Counted from the first letter of the stretch, positions 1 to 10,400 are shown. The stretch: 53,216 nucleotides of DNA from Oscillospiraceae bacterium (GCA_020024615.1 JAHHTP010000009.1:1-53216), one strand, 5' to 3'. Numbers and translations: made by a program. The notes: generated by a model not told the origin, from the sequence alone.

Positions 1-18
1 GACAAGGGGAGCCATTTT

Positions 19-56
19 ACTCCTGTATCTTTCGATACGGGAGTTTTTGTTTTTTC
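19..56 (+). terminator. Intrinsic terminator of a gene left of the window
   Basis: An 11-bp stem (19-29 with 34-44, one G-U pair) closes a TTTC loop and is followed by a T-rich run at 44-56. It ends transcription entering from a gene upstream of the window edge. Confidence 0.8.
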
Positions 57-142
57 TTGAGTGGATGATTTATCTGGAGAAGCATATACTATATTATAAA
101 TCATTAAGTTTGACAAAGTATTTATTTTTATAGGAGAGGAAT

Positions 143-1213
143 ATGCTTAAAAAATTATCCTTGATTGGTGAGGCATTTGCTTTACCCGGAAAACTCGTAT
201 CATATGAATTAGTTAAAAACGGGAACATTAATTCTACTTATCGAGTTATATATACTAATCCAGAGAAAATTTATATTTTTCAAAAACTAAATATCTTTGT
301 TTTTAAAAGGCCAAAGGAAATGATGGAAAATATTGATCGCATCACAACACATATACAGAAGAAACATCCCAATCAAGAGATGCTCCATTTTTATTATACC
401 TGCACAGGTGAAAACATTTATAGGGATGAATCAGGCGATGTTTGGCGTATTATAAATTATATTAGATCAGTGACTTTTAATACTACTGAAGATTTGAAGA
501 TAATTCGTTATACAGGAGAAGCTTTTGGGAAATTCCAGTTGGATTTGGCTGATTTTGATGCGTCATCCTTGTACGAAACCATCCCGGATTTTCATAATAC
601 ACACAAGCGGCTAGTAGATTTGTGTAAGGCTTCCAAAACTGATAGTTTGGGGCGTGCGCAGTATGCATCAGAAGAAATCGCATATATAGAATCTGTAGCA
701 AAACGAGCCTGTGAATTATGTGATCAATATTATGCAGGTGAATTTCCAATCCGTGTCACACATAATGATACCAAATCCAATAATGTATTGTACGATATAG
801 AAACATACCAACCTTTAGCGGTTGTTGATCTAGATACTGTAATGCCGGGCATGGCAATGTATGATTTTGGTGATGCTGTGAGATTTATTGCTAATACAGC
901 AAAAGAAGATGAACCGAATTTAAGCAAAGTCTCGTTTGATTGTGAAAAGTTTGCAGCTTACTGTCAAGGTTATATTGGTTGTGTCAAAGAGCATTTAACA
1001 AGAAAGGAACTTGACAGTATGGTTTTAGGCGCATTTTCAGTTACGGTTGAGCTGGCAGCGCGTTTTTTGACAGATTATTTAATTGGAGATATTTATTTCA
1101 GAATTGATTATCCAGAGCATAATCTGGTTCGTGCCAAATGTCAGTTACATCTGGCAAAAGATATTTGGCGTCAATATGATAAATTATGTGGAATTGTTTC
1201 GAGCAAATTATAG
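143..1213 (+). CDS. APH/NahK-like sugar phosphotransferase
   Basis: This 356-aa protein belongs to the aminoglycoside phosphotransferase/choline-kinase fold (APH, PF01636). The catalytic-loop motif VTHNDTKSNNVL (H-N-D-x4-N) lies near residues 206-217, and the Mg-binding VVDLDT motif follows about 15 residues later. The N-terminal stretch with QKLNIFVFKRP and the total length resemble N-acetylhexosamine 1-kinase (NahK, about 359 aa), which phosphorylates GlcNAc or GalNAc at C1 in the cytoplasm. Substrate is therefore only suggested; homoserine-kinase-like or other hydroxyl acceptors remain possible. The start is set by AGGAGAGG just upstream of ATG143. It stands alone: a terminator lies before it and a convergent terminator separates it from gpsA. 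If it does act on GlcNAc, it could use the GlcNAc released by the GH130 enzyme of the mannoside locus 13 kb away; this is speculation. Confidence 0.72.
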   Translation: MLKKLSLIGEAFALPGKLVSYELVKNGNINSTYRVIYTNPEKIYIFQKLNIFVFKRPKEMMENIDRITTHIQKKHPNQEMLHFYYTCTGENIYRDESGDVWRIINYIRSVTFNTTEDLKIIRYTGEAFGKFQLDLADFDASSLYETIPDFHNTHKRLVDLCKASKTDSLGRAQYASEEIAYIESVAKRACELCDQYYAGEFPIRVTHNDTKSNNVLYDIETYQPLAVVDLDTVMPGMAMYDFGDAVRFIANTAKEDEPNLSKVSFDCEKFAAYCQGYIGCVKEHLTRKELDSMVLGAFSVTVELAARFLTDYLIGDIYFRIDYPEHNLVRAKCQLHLAKDIWRQYDKLCGIVSSKL

Positions 1214-1287
1214 TTTCAACTATTTTCACAGTCTATTGTTTAAAAAGAAACAGCCGAGATAATAAAACACCGCAACTGTATAAGAAA

Positions 1288-1325
1288 GCCCCAGAGAATT
1301 AATAACTCTGGGGCTAGATTTTTTA
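1288..1325. terminator. Bidirectional terminator between kinase and gpsA
   Basis: A perfect 9-bp stem (GCCCCAGAG at 1288-1296 with CTCTGGGGC at 1306-1314) sits between the convergent stops at 1213 and 1323. T-rich sequence follows on the plus strand (1319-1324), with a shorter T-rich stretch on the minus side, so it probably serves both genes. Confidence 0.8.
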
Positions 1326-2345
1326 AGAATTCTGGGATGCAAGCCAGATTTTTTCATTTTCATGGCGTTTCGGGCGTTCCATTAAATCCACAACAACATC
1401 TTTAACAGACTTATTGTTATGCAGAACTTCATGCAGCTGCTCAACAATTGGCATAGAAACATTATTTTTTTGAGCGAGGTTATAAGCAGCATTGGCAGCA
1501 CTGATGCCTTCAACCGTCATTCCTACGCGCTTGATCGCTTCTTCAGCAGAAAGTCCCTGGCCAATAAAAATTCCAGCACGACGATTGCGGGAGTGCATGC
1601 TGGTGCAGGTGACGATAAGATCTCCCATACCCGTTAATCCGGCGAAAGTAGAGGAGTGTGCCCCCATTGCTACGCCTAAGCGTGCAATTTCAGCTAGACC
1701 GCGGGTCATCAGTGCAGCTTTGACATTATCGCCCAGCCCCATACCATCCAGTACACCAGCGCATAATGCGATGATGTTTTTCAGTGCGCCTCCAAGTTCT
1801 ACACCGACTATATCGTCGCTGACATAGATACGAAGATTGGTGGACATCAGTAAATCCTGTACATATTCTGCACTGGAACGGTCTGTGCTTGCGGCTACCA
1901 AAGTGGTAGGAACGCATCGTGCAATTTCTTCCGCATGTGATGGACCAGAAAGAGCAACGATTGGATTGTTTGGGCATTCGGATTGAATTACTTCGGATAA
2001 CCGCATTAAAGTGCTTTCTTCAAAGCCTTTGCCAACATTAGCAATTACAACCCCTGGCTTGATGATCTGCCCTAGCTGTTTAGATACAGAGCGAACTGCA
2101 AAAGACGGTACTGCCATAAGAATTAAGTCAGCATCATCCGCACAATGGATGTCAGAGGAAAATACAATGGAGCTATCAACAGCAACGCCCGGAAGAAGCT
2201 TGCGATTTTGACCATATTTGCGGATATCATCCAGTTCGCTCTGAAAAGCACTCCAAAGTGTAACCTGATAGCCGCAGCGGAATAAAGTGACAGCAAGAGA
2301 GGTACCGAAACCACCGGAACCAAGAATAACGATATGCTTTACCAT
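1323..2345 (-). CDS. gpsA: NAD(P)-dependent glycerol-3-phosphate dehydrogenase
   Basis: GpsA reduces dihydroxyacetone phosphate to sn-glycerol 3-phosphate in the cytoplasm, supplying the backbone for phospholipids. The 340-aa length is typical. The N-terminal Rossmann motif GSGGFGTSLA (residues 9-18) binds the nucleotide; GGALKNIIALCAG around residues 187-199 carries the catalytic lysine, and LTGMGDLIVTC is a family signature in the C-terminal domain. It is the last gene of a minus-strand run dnaG-rpoD-rrf2-plsY-gpsA and directly follows plsY, which consumes acyl phosphate and the G3P that GpsA makes, so the two form a glycerolipid pair. A Shine-Dalgarno AAAGGT precedes ATG2345. Nothing is unusual apart from Phe in place of the commoner Trp in the glycine-rich motif. 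Confidence 0.97.
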   Translation of the reverse strand: MVKHIVILGSGGFGTSLAVTLFRCGYQVTLWSAFQSELDDIRKYGQNRKLLPGVAVDSSIVFSSDIHCADDADLILMAVPSFAVRSVSKQLGQIIKPGVVIANVGKGFEESTLMRLSEVIQSECPNNPIVALSGPSHAEEIARCVPTTLVAASTDRSSAEYVQDLLMSTNLRIYVSDDIVGVELGGALKNIIALCAGVLDGMGLGDNVKAALMTRGLAEIARLGVAMGAHSSTFAGLTGMGDLIVTCTSMHSRNRRAGIFIGQGLSAEEAIKRVGMTVEGISAANAAYNLAQKNNVSMPIVEQLHEVLHNNKSVKDVVVDLMERPKRHENEKIWLASQNS

Positions 2346-2364
2346 ATATAATTACCTTTCTGAT

Positions 2365-3009
2365 TTATTTATCTTTTTTGAAAGAACGAAAAGAAGGTTC
2401 TTCACCTTTTATTAAGCGTACAATATTGCTTCGATGCATGAAAATAATAAATAGTGCCATGATTGCTATACAGATTACTTTTGTCATAGTATTTGGATCA
2501 TTGGTCAAATAACCGTATAGCCAGTTCCAGAGCGGAGCCGAGGCACAGGAAATAATAGAAGAAATGGATACAATTTTGGTACATGCTAAAATGATTAAAA
2601 ATACGGCGAAAGTGCCGATGGTAGGTACCGGAGTTAACAGCAGGATAATGCCTAATGCCATTAAGACACCTTTACCGCCCCGGAACTGATAGAATACCGG
2701 AAAGGAGTGCCCAAGGATAGAGGCGAAACCGACCATATAATCCAACCATACCGGTCGTTCCATTTTAAACAGAAAAAAAAGTAGCCAGCAGATTAAAATG
2801 GAGATAGCACCTTTGGTGACATCCCCTACTAAAGTGGCGATTGCCGGTCCTTTTCCATAGATACGAAGCATGTTGGTCATACCGGCATTTTTGCTGCCAA
2901 AGTGACGAATATCTTCTTTTTTAGTCAGTTTGCATACAATAATGGCAAAGTTTAAACTGCCTATTAAATAGCCGATCAGAATACTGATTACAATGAGTAG
3001 AACAGACAT
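2365..3009 (-). CDS. plsY: Acyl-phosphate:glycerol-3-phosphate acyltransferase PlsY
   Basis: PlsY is an integral membrane enzyme that transfers the acyl group of acyl phosphate to sn-glycerol 3-phosphate, giving lysophosphatidate, the first step of phospholipid synthesis in most Gram-positives. Several hydrophobic membrane segments are visible. The conserved cytoplasmic motifs are present: GSLNFAIIVCK near residue 20, FGSKNAGMTNMLR near 40-53, and LGHSFPVFYQFRGGKGV near 105-120. I place the start at ATG3009 because AAAGGAG lies 9 nt upstream; an upstream in-frame TTG at 3018 abuts the ribosome site and is unlikely. It sits 14 bp after the Rrf2 gene and 19 bp before gpsA, so the three are probably one transcript. 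Confidence 0.95.
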   Translation of the reverse strand: MSVLLIVISILIGYLIGSLNFAIIVCKLTKKEDIRHFGSKNAGMTNMLRIYGKGPAIATLVGDVTKGAISILICWLLFFLFKMERPVWLDYMVGFASILGHSFPVFYQFRGGKGVLMALGIILLLTPVPTIGTFAVFLIILACTKIVSISSIISCASAPLWNWLYGYLTNDPNTMTKVICIAIMALFIIFMHRSNIVRLIKGEEPSFRSFKKDK

Positions 3010-3023
3010 AGGAAACAACTCCT

Positions 3024-3431
3024 TTATAATAGTTTGTCGATTGTAGTGTCTTCCAGTTTCTGGTGTACCAGAAGAGAAATATCACCAAATACCTTTTGAA
3101 TTTTACATGCTTCCTGACTACAACCGGCATTTGGATGGTTACAGCTGTCCTGTTCCGTTAAACAGCGGCTGAATGCATATGGTCCTTCGATTACGGTAAT
3201 AATGTCTGCAAGTGAAATTGCAGATGGAGTGCGAGCAAGTTGGTATCCGCCACTGATACCCTTAAAGGAGCATAGAATTTGGGCGTTAACCAGTTTCCGC
3301 AGGATTTTTAAGGCAAACCGCTGCGGGACGCCGGTTCGCTCCGAAAGCATACCGGCATCACAGCGCCCTTCCTCGTGTGCCAAACGCAGAACAATGCGGA
3401 TGGCATAATCAGATTCTAAAGTGATTTTCAT
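3024..3431 (-). CDS. Rrf2-family regulator with IscR-like cysteines
   Basis: A 135-aa Rrf2-family transcription factor. The N-terminal winged helix covers about residues 1-70 (MKITLESDYAIRIVLRLA, GGYQLART). Four cysteines follow at about residues 90, 97, 104 and 109, close to the positions of the three Fe-S ligands of E. coli IscR (92, 98, 104), so a [2Fe-2S] or other redox cofactor is plausible. Rrf2 members respond to Fe-S status, nitric oxide or cysteine (IscR, NsrR, CymR); no isc/suf or cysteine gene is adjacent, so the regulon cannot be read from context. It lies 14 bp after rpoD and 14 bp before plsY on the same strand, implying cotranscription. GGAG lies about 9 nt before ATG3431. Confidence 0.88.
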   Translation of the reverse strand: MKITLESDYAIRIVLRLAHEEGRCDAGMLSERTGVPQRFALKILRKLVNAQILCSFKGISGGYQLARTPSAISLADIITVIEGPYAFSRCLTEQDSCNHPNAGCSQEACKIQKVFGDISLLVHQKLEDTTIDKLL

Positions 3432-3445
3432 TTAATTTGCTCCGA

Positions 3446-4696
3446 TCAATAACCAAAATCTTTCAGTTTTTTGATACGGCTTGGATGGCGCAGTTTCCGC
3501 AGAGCTTTTGCTTCAATCTGACGGATACGCTCACGGGTAACCTTAAAGTGCTGGCCTACTTCTTCCAATGTATGTGGACGATTGTCTACCAGACCAAAGC
3601 GCATTCTTAGAACCTGTTCTTCACGCTCAGTCAGTGTGGAAAGAACACTATTGAGCTGTTCGCGCAGCAGTGTGTTTGCAGCGGCATCGTCCGGAGCAAG
3701 TGCATCGTCATCCGGCAGAAAATCACCTAAGTGGCTGTCCTCTTCTTCACCAATTGGGGTTTCGAGCGAAACCGGTTCCTGAGAAACGCGGATGATTTCG
3801 CGTACTTTGTCAGCCTGCATGCCTAGACGATCTGCAATTTCTTCTGGGCTTGGTTCGTGTCCCGTTTCGTGCAGCAGTTGGCTGCTGATTTTTTTAACTT
3901 TATTGATGGTTTCTACCATGTGTACCGGAATACGGATGGTTCTCGCCTGATCCGCAATGGCACGCGTAATTGCCTGACGAATCCACCAGGTAGCATAAGT
4001 TGAGAATTTGAAACCTTTGGTATAATCGAATTTCTCTACTGCTTTAATCAGACCAAGATTACCCTCCTGAATTAGGTCTAAGAACTGCATGCCGCGTCCC
4101 ACATAGCGTTTTGCAATGCTGACAACCAGACGCAGGTTTGCTTCCGAAAGGCGTTTTTTAGCGTTGACATCACCTTCAAGCATGCGTTTTGCAAGTTCAT
4201 TTTCTTCATCACTGGAAAGCAGTGGAACTCTACCGATTTCTTTTAAGTAAACCTTAACTGGGTCATCAATGCTGATACCATCGGTCATCAATGCTGGGTC
4301 ATTTTCTACATTGGTCGGATCAAAATTAAGATCAATATCAGTGGACAAATCTTCAATGACTTCGATATTCATATTTTCCAGAGATTCGTACAGCGTTTCA
4401 ATCTGATCTCCATCGAAATCAAGGTCTTCCAGAACATCAGTGATTTCTTTGGATGTCAGGGCGCCTTTATTTTTTGCCTGTTCCAGTAAAGCAGATACTT
4501 TTTTCTCCGGTGCAGCGGACAGAACAGCATTTTTGTTTTTGGAGTTTTTGTTTCTTGCAACTGGTTTGCGTGCAGCTCTTTTAACTGGTGCGGATTCACT
4601 TTGACCGTTTAGAATGATTTGTTCCAGAGCTGTGATTGGCTGTTCGTCAGAGAAATCGTCTAAGATGATCGGTGCGTGGTTGTTTTCATTTATCAT
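3446..4696 (-). CDS. rpoD: Primary RNA polymerase sigma factor (SigA/RpoD)
   Basis: The housekeeping sigma factor. A divergent lysine/alanine-rich N-terminus (residues 1-65) precedes a short region 1.1. Region 1.2 begins near DPVKVYLKEIGRVPLLS, and region 2 contains DLIQEGNLGLIKAVEKFDY and the -10-recognition segment TYATWWIRQAITRAIAD. Region 3 follows, and region 4.2 ends the protein with the HTH VTRERIRQIEAKALRKLRHP. The 416-aa length fits Firmicute SigA proteins (about 370-420 aa). dnaG lies 63 bp upstream, preserving the classic dnaG-rpoD macromolecular-synthesis order. Many promoters in this window match the TTGACA/TATAAT consensus this protein should read. AAAGGA precedes ATG4696. Confidence 0.98.
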   Translation of the reverse strand: MINENNHAPIILDDFSDEQPITALEQIILNGQSESAPVKRAARKPVARNKNSKNKNAVLSAAPEKKVSALLEQAKNKGALTSKEITDVLEDLDFDGDQIETLYESLENMNIEVIEDLSTDIDLNFDPTNVENDPALMTDGISIDDPVKVYLKEIGRVPLLSSDEENELAKRMLEGDVNAKKRLSEANLRLVVSIAKRYVGRGMQFLDLIQEGNLGLIKAVEKFDYTKGFKFSTYATWWIRQAITRAIADQARTIRIPVHMVETINKVKKISSQLLHETGHEPSPEEIADRLGMQADKVREIIRVSQEPVSLETPIGEEEDSHLGDFLPDDDALAPDDAAANTLLREQLNSVLSTLTEREEQVLRMRFGLVDNRPHTLEEVGQHFKVTRERIRQIEAKALRKLRHPSRIKKLKDFGY

Positions 4697-4759
4697 ATTA
4701 TTGTTTCCTTTCTATAAAATGTTTGCAATTATTTTGATCGCAAACGAAAATGGGTGATT

Positions 4760-6508
4760 CTATCTGCGCTTTTTTTCTTTCAGACGCATAAATTGTTCTG
4801 CGGAAATAGCCTGTCCTTGTAATACTTTATTCTGCTGTGCTTCTTCCAGTCTGGCTTTGCAGTCGAAAAATATTTTTTCAGGAGAAGCAAATTCATCATA
4901 TTTTGCAGCGATGGCAGATATAGCAGTGCGTTCTTCCTCCTCAAGCTGTGAATTCAGCAGCGTTACACTGATGGATTGTCCCTCATCGGACAGTTGCCGG
5001 AGTACAGCAAGTACTTTTTGATTGAATTCTGTAATAAAAAGATTTTCCGGAATCTGCTTTAATATACTTTTTGCAAGTTCTGGGCGATGCAGTATCAGGC
5101 TGATGATCATTTCTTCCGCTGCCGCCTCTTTTTCATATTCTGCTTTCTGCGGATTTGCCTTATAGGCTGATGTGGCATGACTTGGAGCAATGATTGCCCG
5201 AATCTGCTTTTGTTGTTCTTTTTTTTGATTAGAGCGGCGAATGGTATCAATGCGTCCGACCAGTATCTGAGCTTCAATTCCGCATTCCTGTGCCACATTA
5301 CCAGCATAGACGCTACGAGATACGGCGTCATCCATCTGCGCAATGGCATAAGCAGCATCTTTCATATATGCAATCTTGTCCTCTGCCAGTTCTAAGCGGT
5401 ATTTGGATCGGATGCGGTTTAATTGGAAATCCATGACGCTGCTAGATTCATTGAGTAAACGCCGGAATCGATCGGCACCGAATTTTTTTATATATTCATC
5501 CGGATCTTTGGCTTCCTCGATATGCAGAACATTGGTCTGGATACCGACTTCTGAAAACAGATTCATTGCTCGCTGAATGGCTTTCTGTCCGGCTTCATCT
5601 GCATCATAGGAGAGAATGACCTCTTTTGCATATTTGGCAATAATGCGTGCTTGCTCTGGCGTGAGCGCAGTTCCAAGTGTTGCCACAACATTGTGAAATC
5701 CAGCTGCATACATGGAGATTACATCCATATATCCTTCCGCCAGAATTAAGGTATCATCTTCTGCTTTTCGGGCAAAATTTAAGGAGAACAGATTTTTGCT
5801 CTTTTTAAACACCATGGTTTCTGGTGAGTTTAAGTATTTGGGTTTACTATCATCCATGACACGGCCACCGAAAGCAACGACATTACCGGCAAGATCGATA
5901 ATCGGAAACATAACGCGATTGCGAAACAAATCATATAAATTGCCTTTAGAACTGCGTTTTGCTACCGCAGCCGCTTCAATATCGATATCAGCAAATTCTT
6001 TTTGATGAAGATAATCAATCAAAGTATGAAAAGAATCTGGTGCAAACCCAAGACCGTATCGAATAATGGTTTCGTCGGACAGTCCTCTGTTTCTCAGGTA
6101 TTGATAACCGGAGGCTCCGATAGGGGAGCGCAGAACTTTGTGATAGAATCGAGCGGTTTCCCGATTGATTTCCAAAATGGTTTTCCGGCGCTTGGCGGTA
6201 ATATCCTCTTTGCCTTCTGGGACAGCAAGGCCCATCCGTCGAGCAAGGGAATGAATCGCCTCCACATAGGAGAGATTTTCTGCTTTTTTTATAAAAGTAA
6301 TGACATCTCCACCGGTTCCGCATCCAAAGCAGTAAAAAGACTGGGTATCATGATACACGCAAAAAGATGGTGTTTTTTCCGAATGGAACGGACACAAGCC
6401 TTTTGAAATACGCCCGGAACGCTTTAGCTGTACATAAGAACCTATGACATCACCGATATCACAGCTTTCGGTCAATCTGGTAATAAACTCTCTTGGAATT
6501 TCTGGCAT
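4760..6508 (-). CDS. dnaG: DNA primase
   Basis: DnaG synthesises RNA primers for replication. The N-terminal CHC2 zinc finger is complete: Cys39, His42, Cys60 and Cys63 (CPFH ... YCFGCG). The central TOPRIM catalytic domain carries ILAEGYMDVI (conserved Glu) and the metal-binding SYDADEAG. The C-terminal part (from about residue 420) is the divergent helicase-interacting domain. I choose ATG6508 (MPEIPREF) rather than ATG6517: AAGGA lies 8 nt before 6508 but runs directly into the earlier ATG. At 582 aa it is a normal length. It is followed by rpoD; a TTGACG box at 6587-6592 on the minus strand with a poor -10 may be the operon promoter. Confidence 0.97.
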   Translation of the reverse strand: MPEIPREFITRLTESCDIGDVIGSYVQLKRSGRISKGLCPFHSEKTPSFCVYHDTQSFYCFGCGTGGDVITFIKKAENLSYVEAIHSLARRMGLAVPEGKEDITAKRRKTILEINRETARFYHKVLRSPIGASGYQYLRNRGLSDETIIRYGLGFAPDSFHTLIDYLHQKEFADIDIEAAAVAKRSSKGNLYDLFRNRVMFPIIDLAGNVVAFGGRVMDDSKPKYLNSPETMVFKKSKNLFSLNFARKAEDDTLILAEGYMDVISMYAAGFHNVVATLGTALTPEQARIIAKYAKEVILSYDADEAGQKAIQRAMNLFSEVGIQTNVLHIEEAKDPDEYIKKFGADRFRRLLNESSSVMDFQLNRIRSKYRLELAEDKIAYMKDAAYAIAQMDDAVSRSVYAGNVAQECGIEAQILVGRIDTIRRSNQKKEQQKQIRAIIAPSHATSAYKANPQKAEYEKEAAAEEMIISLILHRPELAKSILKQIPENLFITEFNQKVLAVLRQLSDEGQSISVTLLNSQLEEEERTAISAIAAKYDEFASPEKIFFDCKARLEEAQQNKVLQGQAISAEQFMRLKEKKRR

Positions 6509-6616
6509 GGTAATCATCCTTTTCTTTAGAAGAAAATCGACAGAATCAAGCGATTTTATCTTCTATCATATAAATACAGCATACCCGTCAAAAATCCTTT
6601 TTATCAGAGAAAAAAA

Positions 6617-7360
6617 TTAAATATCTCCAGTGATATACCGTAGAATAGAAACAGCGGTTAATGGTGCGGTTTCACAGCGCAGAATCAGTTTTCCAAGAGT
6701 ACAGCTTTTAACGCCGTAAGTAGCAGCCTTTTCCACTTCTTCTGGTTCAAATCCGCCTTCACTGCCGATAAACAGAGCAATCGAACGATCTGTTTTCTGA
6801 TATGCTTCATTTAGCCGGATTCCGCCACCTTCATAGCAGATGATTTGACAGTCACAGTTTTGGCTGTCAGCAAGCGCTTCTTCATAGGTGACAAAGTCCT
6901 TAATTATGGGCAGAATGCTTCTGCCACACTGTTTGGCTGCTTCCACTGCGATTTTTTGCAGACGCTCTCGTTTTTTAACCTGACTTTTTGGATCTGGACG
7001 GGAAATGCAACGTTTGGTAAAGACTGGGACAATGGTATTCACACCAAGTTCCACAGCTTTCTGCACAATCATATCAAATTTATCATTTTTAGGAACGGCT
7101 TGATAAAGGGTGATACTGACTTCTGATTCTGTCTGGCTTTTTCCGAAGGATTCTACATCTAGTGTGACAGTTTGCGCGTCGAATGCGCTGATGATACAGT
7201 GATAATCCCAGCCGTAGGTATCTGCGGTTTGATCGGTATTGCAGACGGTAAATGCGTCACCAACTCTGCTGCGCAGGGCATAGCCGATATGATGGGCATC
7301 TTCTCCGGTTACGATGATTTGCTTTGCTTCATCTGGTACCGGCATGAAAAATTTTGGCAT
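6617..7360 (-). CDS. rsmE: 16S rRNA (uracil1498-N3)-methyltransferase
   Basis: RsmE methylates N3 of U1498 of 16S rRNA using S-adenosylmethionine; it is a SPOUT-fold enzyme with an N-terminal PUA-like domain. In the 247-aa sequence the SPOUT knot signatures are clear: IGSEGGFEPEEVEKA (residues about 199-213) and LGKLILRCETAPLTAVSIL near the C-terminus, the family pattern LG-x-x-ILR-x-ETA. QAVPKNDKFDMIVQKAVELG near residues 90-109 is also typical. GGGAGGA precedes ATG7360. It lies 108 bp upstream of dnaG on the same strand and is separated from the GH38 gene behind it by a terminator. Confidence 0.96.
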   Translation of the reverse strand: MPKFFMPVPDEAKQIIVTGEDAHHIGYALRSRVGDAFTVCNTDQTADTYGWDYHCIISAFDAQTVTLDVESFGKSQTESEVSITLYQAVPKNDKFDMIVQKAVELGVNTIVPVFTKRCISRPDPKSQVKKRERLQKIAVEAAKQCGRSILPIIKDFVTYEEALADSQNCDCQIICYEGGGIRLNEAYQKTDRSIALFIGSEGGFEPEEVEKAATYGVKSCTLGKLILRCETAPLTAVSILRYITGDI

Positions 7361-7402
7361 ATGATATTCCTCCCGGAATGTATCTAAAAATAAGACAAAA
7401 CA

Positions 7403-7424
7403 GGGGCGAGTTCTGTTTCGCCCC
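7403..7424 (-). terminator. Terminator of the minus-strand GH38 gene
   Basis: A 7-bp stem (GGGGCGA with TCGCCCC) with an 8-nt loop lies 25 bp beyond the stop of the mannosidase. On the minus strand it is followed by TGTTTTGTC. It separates the mannosidase from rsmE. Confidence 0.72.
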
Positions 7425-7448
7425 CGTAAAATATGGAATTGTAAAAAA

Positions 7449-10400
7449 TCAGTAAGAAATCTTCAGGGTCTTGATTTCAAACGGCTTGAAGGTAAGTTTC
7501 AGCGTTTGCTCTGCTGGTAAGGTTTCTTTCACTTCTTCAAGCATATTGGTGATAGCGGCAGCTTTTGGTGTAAAACCAAAGGATACATTTGCATGAGTAT
7601 AGCAGCCTTCTGCCTCATAGATACGCAGAATGTATGCCTTTTCTCCAGTTTCTATACTGTCTTCCAGCGGTTTAACTGCTTCCACAATGACATTTGCTTT
7701 GTCGGAAGAACCTAAGTTTACCATTTGATAATCGCCTTTTGCGGCAATAACAGGATTGTTCAGCATATAAGCTGGCAGAATAGTGTCTACTGCATTGAAT
7801 GCGCTGTTATGTGGCAGCATAGAATAGGTGACATAGTGAATCCCCACATCACCGCGCGGATCTGGACGGCAGCCGCCTTTATGCAGTGACAGACGAATGT
7901 CAGAACCTTCGACAGAAACACCATATTTGCAATCATTGAGAATGGAAATACCGTAACTCGTTTCGGACAGGTCGGTGTATTTATGGTTAGTAACCTCAAA
8001 CATTGCCTGTTCAATAGATGTGTTGCGAGTGGTCGGACGTTCAACATTGCCAAACTGAATTTCATGGCGTGCAAAACGTGTGTGTATGGTGGTGTTGAAG
8101 TCTGCTTTTAAGAAACGGTGTTTACTGTTCCAATTCATCTCAGTTTCAAAATCAACACGCGGCGTATGCGCATAGAAGATCATGTCCTGGGAAACGATGG
8201 TGCCTTCAAAACGATATGTGCTGCGAATACGCAGTTCTACTGCGCCATCTGCAACCAGTTCACGAGAAACAAGTTCACCGCAGTCGGAAAGACGGTCGTT
8301 TAGGTCACATTCCACATCCCAGTTATCCCAAGACTGTGGGATATCTTGACCATACAGCAGTGCACCGAATGCACAACCTTCCTTAACCAGTTCTCTGTCA
8401 TTTGCTTTGTCAATATAAGAAGAAATATAACCTTTTTTATTAAAGGTAACTTCTGCAAACGGGGTGGTCAGGTGAGTGCCGTCATAAATAAAAGCACTTT
8501 TGCTTTCTGGTGTTCCGTCATTTAATTTGATATTGGTGCTACCCATTGCCGGAACGGTTAAACCTGCTGCAACCAGTCTGGATTCACCTTTGATGTTGGT
8601 GATCTGCTGCTGTGCAACATCGGCAGCAATGGATTTATCTTCTACTGGCAGGGTAACGATATCATTATACTCAAAACTTTGGGTGTTGACCAGAGTATAA
8701 CCGTCTGCATCATTTTTTAGAGCGTTTTCGGTCATCTGTGCAACATTAGTGAGGAGTTTATCCATTTCGGAATAGCATTGGTCGTGTGCAGCTGCAATGC
8801 AGGTTCCTGGCAAAATGTCATGGAATTGATTCACGAGCAGGGTTTCATACTGTTCGTGAATTGGAGCATCATCTGCAATTTTGTCTGCTTTGACCGCATT
8901 TGCAACTTCAAGAATTTCCAGGTTGCGCAGAGCGATTTCTGCTTTCCGATTGTTGTACTTGATTTTATGCTGATTGGTTAAGGTGCCACGGTGCAGTTCT
9001 AGATATAGTTCGCCTGCATAGGTGTTTGGTGTGTTGGCAGTTGCTTTCAGGTCATCCATAAAGTCGCCAACCAGAGTATGCTCAGTTTTCGGAACACCGT
9101 CTAAGTCTTTAACGCGTCTGGCAGCCTCAACCATCTCAAACTGTGGACCGCCGCCACCGTCCCCAAATCCATAGGATAGCAGACGCTTATCAGAAACGGT
9201 TTTCTGATGCAGGTAGTTGGTAGTATGATCATTGCCGTGGTGGTTTTGAAGGATTGCTTGCGGATCTGGCCAACAATGGGTGCAGTTGAAGTGGGTAAAT
9301 ACTTTAGAACCGTCAATGCCTTCCCACCAGAAGGTCTGATACGGGAACGGATTGGTGTCATTCCAGGACATTTTCGTGGTCAAGAAGTAATCAACATCAC
9401 AGCCCTGCATAATCTGCGGAAGTGCAGCAGAATAGCCAAAGGTATCCGGCAACCAGAAGCAGTTGGAAGTGAAGTCAAAGTGTTTGCGTGTGTAACGCTG
9501 CCCCCATAGGAACTGACGGATCATAGCCTCACCACCGGTGATATTGCAGTCGCACTCTACCCAGACACCACCATTCGGCTCATAACGACCCTCTTTGATG
9601 CGCTGCGCAACACGCTGGAACAGCTTTGGATAATGTCGGCGGATGACTTCCAGATGATAAGCGGAGGACATGACAAATTTGTATTCCGGATACTGCTCCA
9701 TCAGATTTAAGGAGTTTGCAGCGGTACGAGTTGCTTTTTTAACGGTTTCTGGAATGGTCCACAGCCATGCGGTATCCAGGTGGGAGTGACCGATGATGCC
9801 ACAAGAACCAGAGGATGCACTGCCACGCATCATTAAGAATCTCTTTAAGGAGACACTTGCTTCTTTTAAGCTGTTGCGGAATAATATTGGATCGGTGTCA
9901 TCTGGATCATATTCCACAACGGTGTTGACTTCCAGAATACAGTTGATGGCCTGCGCATAACGCACACTTTTGTTGTCCAGGTTTTCAACCAGCTGGAGAA
10001 CGGTGCGCAGATCGAAGTAGAAATCAATGATCTCATCGTCTTTGGTGCAGATGGTGACATCGTTGTAAGTGTAAGTAAAATTGTGATTATCCGATGTTTC
10101 AAACGGCTGTGTGCCGATGACATAATGGCCGGCATAGGCTTCAAAGGTAAGATGGATTTTTTCGCCCGCTTTTGCATGCATACGAATCATATCGCAGTAA
10201 TGATTACCATGTGCAGCATTGGTGATCTTATTTGCGAAGGTGCCGTATGGGACATCATCTATAAACATTAAAGTTTCATAACTGCCGAAATGCGGCATGG
10301 CAAATAAATTTTGACCGTCTAATGCTTCTGGTACTGTATAGATTCCGTCAAACCAGCAGTAGCCTAATTCTTTGCCCCAAGTATCTCCTTTTTGTGCTGG

